Positions 18,088 through 26,993 of a stretch of 64,000 nt of DNA are shown here, in pieces (the stretch's first letter is position 1; every line of letters begins with the position of its first letter). The position numbers and the translations under genes were made by a program. The stretch is taken from assembly GCF_001238295.1 (NCBI RefSeq), contig NZ_LGXZ01000001.1, positions 310,001 to 374,000 of the forward strand, written 5' to 3'. This stretch comes from Ruegeria sp. 6PALISEP08 (GTDB taxonomy: Bacteria > Pseudomonadota > Alphaproteobacteria > Rhodobacterales > Rhodobacteraceae). A model generated the notes under the pieces. That model saw nothing but the letters and a program-made list of their open reading frames with translations, did no database searches and was not told where the DNA came from.

Positions 18088-18627
18088 ATGGAATTTTCAA
18101 CCGGTTTGACATCAAACCCATCCGAAGTGGTCCGGCTTTTCACAGATGTTTTTGCCGCGTCTGAGGGGAAAGACGAAGGCGCGGTAATTGGCGCTTTTGT
18201 ACAAGACCTGATCGACAATACACCATCCGAGGATCTTATGGTGTTCACAGCCCATCGGGATAACCAATTGCTAGGCTGTGCCATTTTTTCCCGTGTCGCA
18301 TTTCCGCAGGACACGCGATGTGTGTTCATCCTGTCGCCCATGGCCGTTAGGACAGACAGCCAAAAAAGTGGAGTGGGTCAGGCATTGATCTCATACGGGT
18401 TGGATCGCTTGCGGTCCTCAGGTGCGGATGTGGCGCTGACTTATGGCGATCCGGGGTATTACGGTAAGACCGGCTTTGGGCAGATCTCTGAGACCACCGC
18501 GCAACCGCCGCTGACGCTGAGCCACCCGCATGGATGGTTGGGGCAAGCATTGGATGGTCAGGATCTGAAACCGCTGAAAGGCCCTTCGCGTTGCGTACCT
18601 GCGTTGAACAATCCGTCGCTTTGGTGA
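18088..18627 (+). CDS. GNAT family N-acetyltransferase
   Basis: 179 residues. The acetyl-CoA binding region is visible as LSPMAVRTDSQKSGVGQALI, corresponding to motif A (R/Q-x-x-G-x-G/A), followed by DVALTYGDPGYYGKTGF, a pattern seen in YhbS-like acetyltransferases. The acceptor is unknown. An AGGA ribosome binding site lies five bases before the ATG. It is divergent from alr across about 230 bp, which must hold both promoters. Confidence 0.85.
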   Translation: MEFSTGLTSNPSEVVRLFTDVFAASEGKDEGAVIGAFVQDLIDNTPSEDLMVFTAHRDNQLLGCAIFSRVAFPQDTRCVFILSPMAVRTDSQKSGVGQALISYGLDRLRSSGADVALTYGDPGYYGKTGFGQISETTAQPPLTLSHPHGWLGQALDGQDLKPLKGPSRCVPALNNPSLW

Positions 18628-18662
18628 ACGGAAAGGCAGGGCACAATTAGCGTTTCTCGTCG

Positions 18663-19709
18663 TTAGATCAAAGACTGATCCAGTACGGGTTTTCTGTTCT
18701 GTTTATGACGCGTCACCAGTTTCTTCTGCTGCTTTGCGCTGGGGATATAACAGGCAGGGGGCATGTTCTGGTGACGGACCAGGCCGGGAAACAGCTGCAA
18801 GAGCTCATGCAGGGCTTCTGACGGCAAGGATCTCAGCGCTTCGGGGCCTGTAAACAGGCTTTCGCTTGGTGCGCCTTCGGCAAAAAGAACCACATGCCGG
18901 TCGAAAATGAGGTGGTGATAGGTCACGCGCGTTGCCGCATCGTCGATGAAAATGCCGGGCAGCTCGGTCAGACGAACGGCCGAGATCAAAACATCGCGCG
19001 TCGCAAACATCCGAAGCGCAATAGCCGAGCGGACCAGCATCCGATGCTGGCGCGACACCCGCAGATCACGGCGGGGCAGGCCGTGGCCAAGCGAGCCGGC
19101 CGCGATAAAGATCGGGCGCAACTCCGGTTTCTTCAATAGATCCGACTGCCGTAGGGTCCGGGACAAGACCATGCGCACCGGTTCTGACCCGCCTGTGGTT
19201 GTCACAACCCGGATACCGGGTTTGATGTCCTGTACGCGGATTTCACCCCGATCGGTCATTATCAGCGTGTCCGAAGTAAAACAGGGTGCGCCTGGGCTTG
19301 GGTTCGGATCCTGGACAAAATTCACCCCATCCGTTGACGACAGCGAAGACGTGTCATCCGTTCCGTTGCTGCCGATCTGGGTCGAAGTTTGGCCGTTGGC
19401 CGGGCCTTGGGTTGCCGTCACTTGCGCGTCGAACGAGACAAAGCTCAGCACCGTGCCGTTGTCAGACAATGAAACTGCGCCCGATCGGTTGATGCGCGCC
19501 GAGACCACGTAATAGTCGAAGCCGCCCACCGGTGTCATCGTAGCGGTGTCGACATCTGTAGAACTGCGCACCGTGCCATTTGGGTTGTAAACATCAACCT
19601 GAAGGCCGGTGACATCCGTTCCGGTCGGCACGCGGACTTCGATGAAATCCCCGTCCGGCGCAAAGTTCGGGCCGTTACGATATCTTATTTCCGAGATGAT
19701 CGCGGGCAA
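18663..19709 (-). CDS. Hint (hedgehog/intein) domain protein with a lamin-tail-like N-terminus
   Basis: 348 residues from a TTG start. The N-terminal part (about 1-135: SEIRYRNGPNFAPDGDFIEV) looks like a beta-sandwich related to lamin-tail domains of extracellular proteins. A Hint domain begins at Cys143 (CFTSDTLIMT, then GEIRVQDIKPG) and includes the later histidine segments SRQHRMLV and YHHLIFDRH. Such proteins are frequent in Rhodobacterales and many are thought to be secreted. There is no obvious signal peptide. No extein-type C-terminal junction is evident, so it is not an intein. The function is unknown. Confidence 0.8.
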   Translation of the reverse strand: MPAIISEIRYRNGPNFAPDGDFIEVRVPTGTDVTGLQVDVYNPNGTVRSSTDVDTATMTPVGGFDYYVVSARINRSGAVSLSDNGTVLSFVSFDAQVTATQGPANGQTSTQIGSNGTDDTSSLSSTDGVNFVQDPNPSPGAPCFTSDTLIMTDRGEIRVQDIKPGIRVVTTTGGSEPVRMVLSRTLRQSDLLKKPELRPIFIAAGSLGHGLPRRDLRVSRQHRMLVRSAIALRMFATRDVLISAVRLTELPGIFIDDAATRVTYHHLIFDRHVVLFAEGAPSESLFTGPEALRSLPSEALHELLQLFPGLVRHQNMPPACYIPSAKQQKKLVTRHKQNRKPVLDQSLI

Positions 19710-19830
19710 AACTCAGGGACTCCGACCGGTGTGGGGCGCTGTGCAATGTTCGTTCAGGGATGTTAACACAGCCTAAAGGTTGCGCCACCAGCTTGACCCG
19801 CGACGTGCCCATAGTTCAGAATCAGTGTGA

Positions 19831-21321
19831 TCAGTATCCCTCGATCTCGCCGCTCTGCTGCCAGGGTTTGACCAGATTTCCAAAGCGGGTGAACTGGGCT
19901 TCAAAAGAAAGCTCGACCGTTCCGATGGGGCCGTGACGCTGCTTGCCGACAATGACTTCGGCCTTGCCGTGCAGACGCTCCATTGCCTGCTTCCACTCTT
20001 CCATCTTTTCCAATTCGTGATCGCCGGGCTTCTCGCGTTCCTTGTAGTATTCCTCTCGGAACACGAACATCACTACATCGGCATCCTGTTCGATCGAACC
20101 CGATTCTCGCAGGTCGGACAGTTGCGGGCGTTTATCGTCGCGGTTTTCCACCTGACGGCTCAGCTGCGACAGGGCGACGACCGGTATCTGCAATTCCTTG
20201 GCGATGGCCTTCATGCCCATCGAAATCTCGGCAATCTCATTGACGCGGTTCTCGGCCATGCCGCGACACAGCTGCAAATAATCGATCACTAGCAGGTCCA
20301 GCCCGTGGGTTCGCTTCAATCGTCGCGCACGGGCGGCAAGCTGCGAGATCGGCAGGGCCGGGGTATCGTCAATGAACAGAGGGCAGGCTTCCAGTTCCTT
20401 CGCCGCATCCACAAAGCGGCGGAACTCGGCCTCAGTCATGTCACCCTGGCGGATTTTGTGGCTGGAGATTTCCGAGGCTTCGGCCAGAACACGTCCCGCC
20501 AACTGTTCCGCGCTCATTTCGAGAGAAAAGAACCCAACCACACCGCCGTCAATCGCACCTTCGCTGCCGTCTGGTTTGGTGCCGCGCTTATAAGCCTTGG
20601 CCACGTTGAAGGCCACGTTGGTCGCCAATGAGGTTTTCCCCATCGACGGACGCCCAGCCAGAATGATCAGGTCGGATGGGTGCAGACCACCCAACTGTTT
20701 GTCCAAGTCGGCCAGACCGGTGGAAATCCCCGCCATACCACCACCACGCTGGTAGGCTTCGTTGGTGACATTGACGGCTTCTGTGACCGCCTTGAGGAAG
20801 GATTGAAATCCCTGTTCGGTCTGGCCCTGCTCGGATAACTGATAGAGTTGCTGCTCGGCTTCGACGATTTGTTCTTTGGGTTCGCTGCTGACTTCAACCC
20901 GTGCCGCCTTGTCCGAAATGTCGCGGCCAAGACGGATCAACTCGCGCCGAATGGCGAGGTCATAGATCATCTGGGCATAGTCATGCACAGCAAAGGCGCT
21001 GATCGAGGCACCGGCCAGTTTTACCAGATAGGCCGGGCCGCCCAGCTCTTTAAGGCCCTCATCTTCACCCATGAAGGATTTCAGTGTGACGGGTGAGGCC
21101 AGCGCGTTTTTAGCAATACGGGCGGCGGCGACTTCATAAATCCGGGCATGAACCGGATCATAGAAATGCTCGGCCCCGATGATCGAGGCGACGCGGTCAT
21201 ACAGATCGTTATTGGTTAGAATCGCGCCCAGCAACTGCTGCTCGGCCTCGATGGAGTTCGGCATGGTTTCCGCGTTTTGAATCTGCGCTGCTGCCTGTTC
21301 GATACTGCTGATCTCGTTCAT
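19831..21321 (-). CDS. dnaB: Replicative DNA helicase DnaB
   Basis: Hexameric helicase at the replication fork, 496 residues, usual length. The N-terminal primase-interaction domain occupies about 20-125. The RecA-like motor has Walker A GRPSMGKTS at 223-231, a VGFFSLEMSAEQL segment, and Walker B-like LDLLVIDYLQL. No intein is present although DnaB is a common intein host. The 225 bp upstream contain several DnaA-box-like nonamers. Confidence 0.97.
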   Translation of the reverse strand: MNEISSIEQAAAQIQNAETMPNSIEAEQQLLGAILTNNDLYDRVASIIGAEHFYDPVHARIYEVAAARIAKNALASPVTLKSFMGEDEGLKELGGPAYLVKLAGASISAFAVHDYAQMIYDLAIRRELIRLGRDISDKAARVEVSSEPKEQIVEAEQQLYQLSEQGQTEQGFQSFLKAVTEAVNVTNEAYQRGGGMAGISTGLADLDKQLGGLHPSDLIILAGRPSMGKTSLATNVAFNVAKAYKRGTKPDGSEGAIDGGVVGFFSLEMSAEQLAGRVLAEASEISSHKIRQGDMTEAEFRRFVDAAKELEACPLFIDDTPALPISQLAARARRLKRTHGLDLLVIDYLQLCRGMAENRVNEIAEISMGMKAIAKELQIPVVALSQLSRQVENRDDKRPQLSDLRESGSIEQDADVVMFVFREEYYKEREKPGDHELEKMEEWKQAMERLHGKAEVIVGKQRHGPIGTVELSFEAQFTRFGNLVKPWQQSGEIEGY

Positions 21322-21387
21322 CTTGTCCCCGCTGCCCGTGCGTCGGTTCTACACGTGAAACGTCATCGCAAGCTATCTGGAAAAACC

Positions 21388-21541
21388 TGTGGCTAACTTG
21401 GGGTAAGGCCTAGGGATAACTTTCCGAACCGTTTGGATACCTGCGTATGCGTAGCTCATTATGTAGGAATTAGGGGAAAAGTCACCAGATATCGTGGCTC
21501 AAGGCTCGATTCTTTCGAACTTATCCCCAACTTGCCCACAA
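21388..21541. promoter_or_regulatory. Cluster of DnaA-box-like nonamers upstream of dnaB
   Basis: Relative to TTATCCACA or its complement TGTGGATAA: TGTGGCTAA at 21388-21396 (one mismatch), TAGGGATAA at 21411-21419 (two), TTATCCCCA at 21521-21529 (one) and TTGCCCACA at 21533-21541 (two). The run lies in the gap between pyrE and dnaB, both on the minus strand. Chance occurrence is possible. Confidence 0.35.
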
Positions 21542-21546
21542 GAGGT

Positions 21547-22227
21547 TTACGTGGGTTTATTGGCCTCTTGCCAGCCACGCGGATCGTTCAGGAACGCCTC
21601 GACACCGTCAAGTGTCTCTTGGTCAAAGGCTTTCTGCACTTTTGCCTCGGCCAGAACGTCCCACCAGGTGCACAGCGCGTGCAGCTTCACGCCGTGGTCG
21701 CCCAGCGTTTTTTCGGTTTCCGGGAAAATTCCATAATAGAAGATCACCGCCGTGTGCCCGCAAGTCGCGCCGGTTTCGCGGATCGCATCCACAAAGGACA
21801 GTTTCGAACCGCCATCGGTGGTCAGGTCCTCGACCAACAGAACCCGCTCGCCTTCGCTCATTGCGCCTTCGATGCGCGCGTTGCGGCCATATCCTTTGGG
21901 CTTTTTGCGGACATAGGTCATGGGCAGCGCCATACGCTCGGCCACCATGGCGGCAAACGGAATGCCTGCCGTCTCGCCACCTGCGATATTGTCGAACGCT
22001 TCGAACCCGGCTTCGCGCATCACGGTGACGGTCAGGAAGTCCATCAGGGTCGAGCGGATGCGCGGGTACGAGATCAGTTTGCGGCAGTCGATATAGGTCG
22101 GGCTGGGCAGACCGCTGGCCAGCGTGAACGGCTCGCGCGCGTTGAAATGGACAGCCTTGATCTCCAGCAGCATCCGCGCGGTCAGGCGGGCGATTTCGGT
22201 GCTGTCGGGAAAGGAACTGGGGATCAT
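21547..22227 (-). CDS. pyrE: Orotate phosphoribosyltransferase
   Basis: Adds ribose phosphate from PRPP to orotate in pyrimidine synthesis, 226 residues. The PRPP loop [13 protein letters not shown] is at about 129-141 and the substrate segment [10 protein letters not shown] at 105-114 holds the conserved Lys pair. The start at 22227 (MIPSSFPDS) is chosen because the upstream codons to 22302 are Arg/Pro-rich and unlike PyrE. Confidence 0.95.
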   Translation of the reverse strand: MIPSSFPDSTEIARLTARMLLEIKAVHFNAREPFTLASGLPSPTYIDCRKLISYPRIRSTLMDFLTVTVMREAGFEAFDNIAGGETAGIPFAAMVAERMALPMTYVRKKPKGYGRNARIEGAMSEGERVLLVEDLTTDGGSKLSFVDAIRETGATCGHTAVIFYYGIFPETEKTLGDHGVKLHALCTWWDVLAEAKVQKAFDQETLDGVEAFLNDPRGWQEANKPT

Positions 22228-22300
22228 GGCGCAAACCTCGGGGCTGAAAACACGTTGCGGGCTGATAGCCCGACCCTTGGGCCGGAGTCGAGAGGCCCGC

Positions 22301-22336
22301 AAAAGAAAAGCGGACCCCCAAGAGGTCCGCTTTTGC
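22301..22336. terminator. Intrinsic terminator downstream of a small membrane protein gene
   Basis: AGCGGACC (22309-22316) and GGTCCGCT (22324-22331) form an 8-bp stem, flanked by A-rich sequence that becomes a T-rich tract when read on the minus strand. It lies 46 bp after the minus-strand small ORF ending at 22382 and supports transcription through that ORF. Confidence 0.75.
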
Positions 22337-22381
22337 CCTTACGGGCGATGGGCAGCCAAGGTGGGCTTAGCTGCTCATGTC

Positions 22382-22570
22382 TTAGACGCGCTCACCCTGT
22401 GTCGACAGATCGCGCCTGTTTGTTTCGGTCTTGGCGTCTACGCGACGCAGGATGAGAAGTGCAACCACCTTCACCAAAACAATCGTGACAACTGCCGTAA
22501 AGGCACCCACAAACACCAGCCCGTAAAATGCGCGGTCCGGGTGTCCGGGACAAAAGTGGCGGTTCCTCAA
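22382..22570 (-). CDS. Small single-pass membrane protein, unrecognised
   Basis: 62 residues with one strong hydrophobic helix (YGLVFVGAFTAVVTIVLVKV) and a basic, polar C-terminal tail. No family is recognised. The start is uncertain, as the first 15 residues are weakly supported. The terminator on the same strand 46 bp downstream argues that this is a real transcription unit. Confidence 0.45.
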   Translation of the reverse strand: MRNRHFCPGHPDRAFYGLVFVGAFTAVVTIVLVKVVALLILRRVDAKTETNRRDLSTQGERV

Positions 22571-22653
22571 TAAGAGCTCAAAATATCGCCTTTTGTTAAA
22601 GGGACGACAGGTTCTGCAAAATTACGTGTGTGATATGCCTGAAGAACGGGCGC

Positions 22654-23121
22654 TTATGAAAGGCTGTCTTTCAGCAGACCCAGCGCGTGATCACGGGCCG
22701 CCAAACGGACGGCATCTCGCCCCAACGCGCCGAATTCAACGGTTTCGGTTTGGGTGGTCCGACCGTCGCGGGCCAGCCCGAAACATACGCGCCCCTCCGG
22801 TTTGAACTCGGACCCGCCCGGTCCGGCAATGCCGGTGATCGATACGGCAAGCTGGGCCTGAGAATGGCGCAGGGCGCCGTCTGCCATCTCGCGGGCGACG
22901 TCTTCCGACACTGCACCATGCGCGGCCAGCGTCTCGGCAAAAACGCCCAGCATGTCTTGTTTGGCTGCGTTGGTATAGGTGACAAAGCCACGGTCCACCA
23001 CGGCGGAACTGCCGGGAATATCGGTCAGGGCAGCGGCCACCATGCCGCCGGTGCAACTTTCAGCAGTAGAGATCATAACGCCCTGCGCCTTGGCAAGATC
23101 CAGCAGCTCGGTCACGTTCAT
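22654..23121 (-). CDS. CinA C-terminal domain protein (nicotinamide-nucleotide amidase)
   Basis: 155 residues, a stand-alone CinA_C (PncC-type) domain that deamidates nicotinamide mononucleotide in NAD recycling. Family motifs TAESCTGGMVAAALTD, GFVTYTNAAKQDMLGV and SITGIAGPGGS are all present. The N-terminal molybdopterin-binding-like part of full CinA is absent. The ATG at 23121 overlaps the pgpA stop, placing it last in ispDF-pgpA-cinA. Confidence 0.92.
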   Translation of the reverse strand: MNVTELLDLAKAQGVMISTAESCTGGMVAAALTDIPGSSAVVDRGFVTYTNAAKQDMLGVFAETLAAHGAVSEDVAREMADGALRHSQAQLAVSITGIAGPGGSEFKPEGRVCFGLARDGRTTQTETVEFGALGRDAVRLAARDHALGLLKDSLS

Positions 23122-23615
23122 AGGCCCAGAACTCCGTGTGCCAATCCAGCCAGAACCATCACGCCGATGGCTGCAAAAATGCCTGCGATGACGTCGTCCA
23201 GCATCACGCCCGTCGGATCGCCGCGCCGGTCGGCCCAGCCAACGGGCCCCGGCTTGGTGATGTCGAACAGGCGGAACAGAATGAACCCTGCCACCCAACC
23301 TGGCCAAAGGGCGGAAATGTCGATCTCATGGGCCCAGGACGGGTAAGAAATCGCCCAAAGCGCGATGAACTGGCCTGCGACCTCATCAATGACGATTTCC
23401 GATGGGTCGTGATCGTCTTGCCCCTCTGTCATCACGCGGGTCGCCCAAAGGCCGCCGACAAAAACAACAAGCGTTGCGAGTGCCAGCAGAGGAAACCCAC
23501 CCAGCGTGTGCAACACCCAAGCCATGGGCAGCGCTGCCAAAGATCCCCAGGTGCCGGGGGCAGGGCGCAAATAGCCGACACCGCCGACCGTGCCGATCAC
23601 CTGCGCCGCAGTCAT
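23118..23615 (-). CDS. pgpA: Phosphatidylglycerophosphatase A
   Basis: Membrane phosphatase making phosphatidylglycerol, 165 residues with four hydrophobic segments. The PgpA signature [13 protein letters not shown] is at the N-terminus, followed by the acidic [14 protein letters not shown] motif and [14 protein letters not shown], which carry the expected metal-binding Asp and Glu. It overlaps ispDF and cinA by four bases at each end. Confidence 0.93.
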   Translation of the reverse strand: MTAAQVIGTVGGVGYLRPAPGTWGSLAALPMAWVLHTLGGFPLLALATLVVFVGGLWATRVMTEGQDDHDPSEIVIDEVAGQFIALWAISYPSWAHEIDISALWPGWVAGFILFRLFDITKPGPVGWADRRGDPTGVMLDDVIAGIFAAIGVMVLAGLAHGVLGL

Positions 23616-24742
23616 GCCTTCACCAGACAGGCAGTGGCGAGCGAGGCAATCCCCTCGCTGCGGCCGGTAAAGCCCAAACGCTCGGACGTGGTGGCCTTGA
23701 CCGAGACCTGATCCTCGCTCAACCCCATGATATGAGCCATCTCGGCGCGCATGGCGGCAGCATGAGGGCCGATCTTTGGATACTCGCAGACCAGCGTGCA
23801 GTCGACGTTCGAAATGCGGTATCCCATGTGTCCGGCCATCTCGACCGCATGGCGTAGAAAAATCTCGCTGGCCGCGCCTTTCCATTGTGGATCTGAAGGC
23901 GGGAAGTGTTGACCGATGTCACCCTGTGCCAAAGCGCCATAGATTGCGTCGGTTACGGCATGCATTCCGACATCGGCATCCGAATGCCCCTGCAATCCGC
24001 GATCATGCGGTACTTTCACGCCACACAGGATTACGTGATCTCCGTCGCCAAAACGGTGCACGTCGTACCCGTTGCCCAGCCTCACATCCATATCCGTTCC
24101 CATTATCCGTTCTGCCCGGGCAAAATCCTCGGGTCGGGTGATCTTCAGATTGTCCGCGTCGCCGGGGACAATGCACACTTCAAGCCCTGCCGCGCGGGCT
24201 ACTCCCACATCATCCGCAGCGCCGCCCGAATGGACTGCATGGGCGGCGGCGATGGCATCATGGTGAAATCCCTGTGGTGTCTGCGCGGCGTAAAGGCCGT
24301 TGCGGTCTTGCGTGCCGGTCACAGCATCGTCTTGACCAACCCACAATGCATCTGTGACGACAAGCCCCGGGGCAACCGCTTGGTGCGTTTCCAGCGCGGC
24401 CAGCACGTCCTGTATGATGCGCTTCGAGACACAAGGCCGGGCCACGTCATGGATCAGAACATGTTGAACACCCAGACCTTCCAGGGCCGTCAGTCCGCTA
24501 CGCACCGAACTCGAGCGATCTGACCCGCCGGAAGCGAGGATCAGATCAGACTCGCGAAACTCTTCCCACGCTGGTGTGTCTTCGTCTGAAAGCACCAGAA
24601 CGATGTGATCCACCTGTCCGCGAAACCGCTCGATCGTCCAGTCAGCCACGCGACGACCCGCAAGGCTGCGCCATTGCTTGGGTACGCCGCCTCCGGCACG
24701 CATTCCGCGCCCTGCGGCGACTATGATGGCGGCTGTGGTCAT
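23612..24742 (-). CDS. ispDF: Bifunctional IspD/IspF isoprenoid enzyme
   Basis: Fusion of 2-C-methyl-D-erythritol 4-phosphate cytidylyltransferase (about 1-215) and 2-C-methyl-D-erythritol 2,4-cyclodiphosphate synthase (about 218-376), two steps of the non-mevalonate pathway. IspD has the nucleotide-binding [17 protein letters not shown] stretch and the HDVARPC segment. IspF begins [14 protein letters not shown] with metal ligands Asp227 and His229. Fusion is common in alphaproteobacteria. The ATG at 24742 begins [11 protein letters not shown]; 19 unlikely codons precede it in frame. It is divergent from dusB. Confidence 0.95.
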   Translation of the reverse strand: MTTAAIIVAAGRGMRAGGGVPKQWRSLAGRRVADWTIERFRGQVDHIVLVLSDEDTPAWEEFRESDLILASGGSDRSSSVRSGLTALEGLGVQHVLIHDVARPCVSKRIIQDVLAALETHQAVAPGLVVTDALWVGQDDAVTGTQDRNGLYAAQTPQGFHHDAIAAAHAVHSGGAADDVGVARAAGLEVCIVPGDADNLKITRPEDFARAERIMGTDMDVRLGNGYDVHRFGDGDHVILCGVKVPHDRGLQGHSDADVGMHAVTDAIYGALAQGDIGQHFPPSDPQWKGAASEIFLRHAVEMAGHMGYRISNVDCTLVCEYPKIGPHAAAMRAEMAHIMGLSEDQVSVKATTSERLGFTGRSEGIASLATACLVKA

Positions 24743-24924
24743 GTCTCGGGCGCTCCTTCGTATTGGTCTGTGTTTAGGCGGCGGTGAAAGCCGAGGCAAT
24801 CACTCAAGGTAAAGCGATTAAAAAATAGGCATGTGATGATTTCGCGGGCTTGTTTCGCGGCGATTTGTTGTTCATATGCGCAGAATTCGATATCAAAACA
24901 GCAACTGCCCAAGGATTAAGCACG

Positions 24925-25908
24925 TTGACCCTGCACCTCGCTGACAAGGAAGTAACATTGCCGGTCTTGCTGGCCCCGATGGCCGGAATCACTGATCGCC
25001 CCTTTCGCGATCTGGTGATGCGATTTGGCGCTGGCATGGTGGTCAGTGAAATGGTCGCCAGTCAGGAGATGGTGCAAGCCAAGCCCGGCGTGCGCGAACG
25101 TGCTGAACTGTCTGCGGATGTGGAAAACACTGCCGTGCAACTGGCCGGGCGCGAGGCGCATTGGATGGCCGAAGCCGCCCGTCAGGTTGCCGACAGGGGC
25201 GCGCGGGTGATCGACATCAACATGGGCTGTCCCGCCAAGAAAGTTACCAATGGCTACTCCGGCTCAGCTTTGCTGAAAACACCGGATCACGCCCTGACCC
25301 TGATCGAAGCCGTGGTCGATGCAGTTGATCTGCCTGTGACCTTGAAAACCCGGTTGGGCTGGGACGACTCTCTGCTCAACGCACCGGATGTGGCGCGGCG
25401 TGCGCAGGACGCAGGCATTCAGATGGTCACGATCCATGGTCGCACGCGGTGTCAGTTCTACAAAGGCCATGCTGATTGGCGGGCGATCCGAGCCGTGAAA
25501 GAGGCTGTGTCGATTCCAGTCGTTGCAAATGGCGACATCGTGGATACCGCTGCTGCGCGGATTGCGCTGGATCAGTCGGGCGCGGATGGGGTGATGGTCG
25601 GGCGCGGCGCGCAGGGCAAGCCCTGGCTCTTGGCTCAAATATGCCATGACCTTTACGGGGCAGAGGCCCCGGATATTCCGGTCGGGGCGGACCTGATCGA
25701 CATGGTGCAGGCGCATTATCAGGCGATGCTGGCTTTCTACGGTGTGGATCTGGGTCTGCGCGTCGCGCGCAAACATCTGGGCTGGTACATGGATGAGGCT
25801 GCGACCCCTGCGCCGCTGCGGCGGGCCGTTCTGACCTCTCGCGACCCAAGGGAAGTGCTGCGTCTGCTGGCGGATGCGTTGAATGATACGGGCGAGGTGG
25901 CGGCATGA
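24925..25908 (+). CDS. dusB: tRNA-dihydrouridine synthase (NifR3/DusB type)
   Basis: FMN enzyme reducing uridines in tRNA; about 327 residues from a TTG at 24925 that has AAGGA nine bases upstream. An ATG at 24850 would add 25 residues not typical of the family. Motifs: APMAGITDRPFR for FMN binding, the catalytic Cys in NMGCPAKKV, and GVMVGRGAQGKPW near the end. In Rhodobacter this gene (nifR3) is co-transcribed with ntrBC; here its stop overlaps the ntrB start (ATGA). Confidence 0.93.
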   Translation: MTLHLADKEVTLPVLLAPMAGITDRPFRDLVMRFGAGMVVSEMVASQEMVQAKPGVRERAELSADVENTAVQLAGREAHWMAEAARQVADRGARVIDINMGCPAKKVTNGYSGSALLKTPDHALTLIEAVVDAVDLPVTLKTRLGWDDSLLNAPDVARRAQDAGIQMVTIHGRTRCQFYKGHADWRAIRAVKEAVSIPVVANGDIVDTAAARIALDQSGADGVMVGRGAQGKPWLLAQICHDLYGAEAPDIPVGADLIDMVQAHYQAMLAFYGVDLGLRVARKHLGWYMDEAATPAPLRRAVLTSRDPREVLRLLADALNDTGEVAA

Positions 25909-26993
25909 ACTCAAACGCCAGCATATGGAATTCCTTGCCTGTTCCGGCCTTCATCATTGATGTGGATGATCGGATTTCAGATGTAAATGCAGCAGGTGAG
26001 GGGTTTCTGAACGCGTCACGTAAGGCAGTGGTCGGCCATCCGGTGTGGGATCAGATCGCCGTGGACGCACCGCTGGAAGAAGCATTCGAGCGCGCGCGAA
26101 CCCTTGGCACGCCACTTTTTGTCAACGATGTCGACGCCGGGTCGGGAAACCGCGCGCCGCTGCAATGCGCATTGCAGATCGCGCCGTTGGTCGGGCATCC
26201 GGGATCGATGATCATGATCATCTCACCGCGCGAGCTGTCAGGGCGGATGACACGGGGCAATACCGTCAAATCGGCTGCGCAATCGGCCATCGGCATGGCC
26301 GAAATGCTGGCCCATGAGATCAAGAATCCGTTGGCTGGGATTACAGGTGCCGCGCAGTTGTTAAGCATGAATATCCCACCACAAGACCTTGAACTTACGG
26401 ATCTTATCGTGGCCGAGAGCCGTAGGATCGTAAAGCTGTTGGAACAGGTCGAGCAATTTGGAAACCTGCAAAAACCTGACTTCAAGCCGGTCAATATCCA
26501 TGACGTTCTGGATCGCGCACGCCGGTCTGCATTGCTGGGTTTTGGTGCGGATATGACGATCATCGAAGATTATGACCCGTCTTTGCCGTTGGCTTATGGA
26601 GACCCGGATCAGTTGTTGCAGGTGGTGCTGAACCTTCTGAAGAACGCGTCCGAAGCCGCCGGTGCGCAGGGCGGCACGATCCGCCTGCGGACGTATTATG
26701 AACACTCGTTCCGACTGCGCCGCAGCGATGGATCGGGTCATTCGCTGCCCCTGCAGGTCGAGATCATCGACGATGGCCCGGGCCTGCCTGAAGACATTCG
26801 CGGTGACATTTTCGATCCGTTTGTGTCGGGTAGGGAAAATGGCACCGGACTGGGGCTGGCGCTGGTCAGTAAGATTGTCTCGGACCACGATGGCTGGGTT
26901 TCAGCTGAATCCGTTCCCGGGCGAACCATATTCAAACTGTCTCTGCGTCGCGCGCCGCGCGAAGACGCCGAGCATAAGAAGGAGACCCCCTGA
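25905..26993 (+). CDS. ntrB: Nitrogen sensor histidine kinase/phosphatase NtrB
   Basis: Cytoplasmic sensor that phosphorylates NtrC under nitrogen limitation, 362 residues. A PAS-like domain fills about 8-110. The phospho-accepting His137 lies in [13 protein letters not shown]. The ATPase domain follows with N-box [10 protein letters not shown], the [10 protein letters not shown]1 box and the [10 protein letters not shown]2 box. No membrane segments are seen, as expected. It overlaps dusB by four bases and ntrC by one. Confidence 0.95.
   Translation: MNSNASIWNSLPVPAFIIDVDDRISDVNAAGEGFLNASRKAVVGHPVWDQIAVDAPLEEAFERARTLGTPLFVNDVDAGSGNRAPLQCALQIAPLVGHPGSMIMIISPRELSGRMTRGNTVKSAAQSAIGMAEMLAHEIKNPLAGITGAAQLLSMNIPPQDLELTDLIVAESRRIVKLLEQVEQFGNLQKPDFKPVNIHDVLDRARRSALLGFGADMTIIEDYDPSLPLAYGDPDQLLQVVLNLLKNASEAAGAQGGTIRLRTYYEHSFRLRRSDGSGHSLPLQVEIIDDGPGLPEDIRGDIFDPFVSGRENGTGLGLALVSKIVSDHDGWVSAESVPGRTIFKLSLRRAPREDAEHKKETP

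Noticed and set aside
19831-21321. Intein in DnaB
   Set aside because: The Walker A region and DYLQL motif are continuous and the length is normal, so no insertion is present despite the nearby Hint protein.
21388-21541. Chromosomal replication origin next to dnaB
   Set aside because: Boxes are imperfect, there is no AT-rich unwinding element and no dnaA, parAB or hemE genes nearby.
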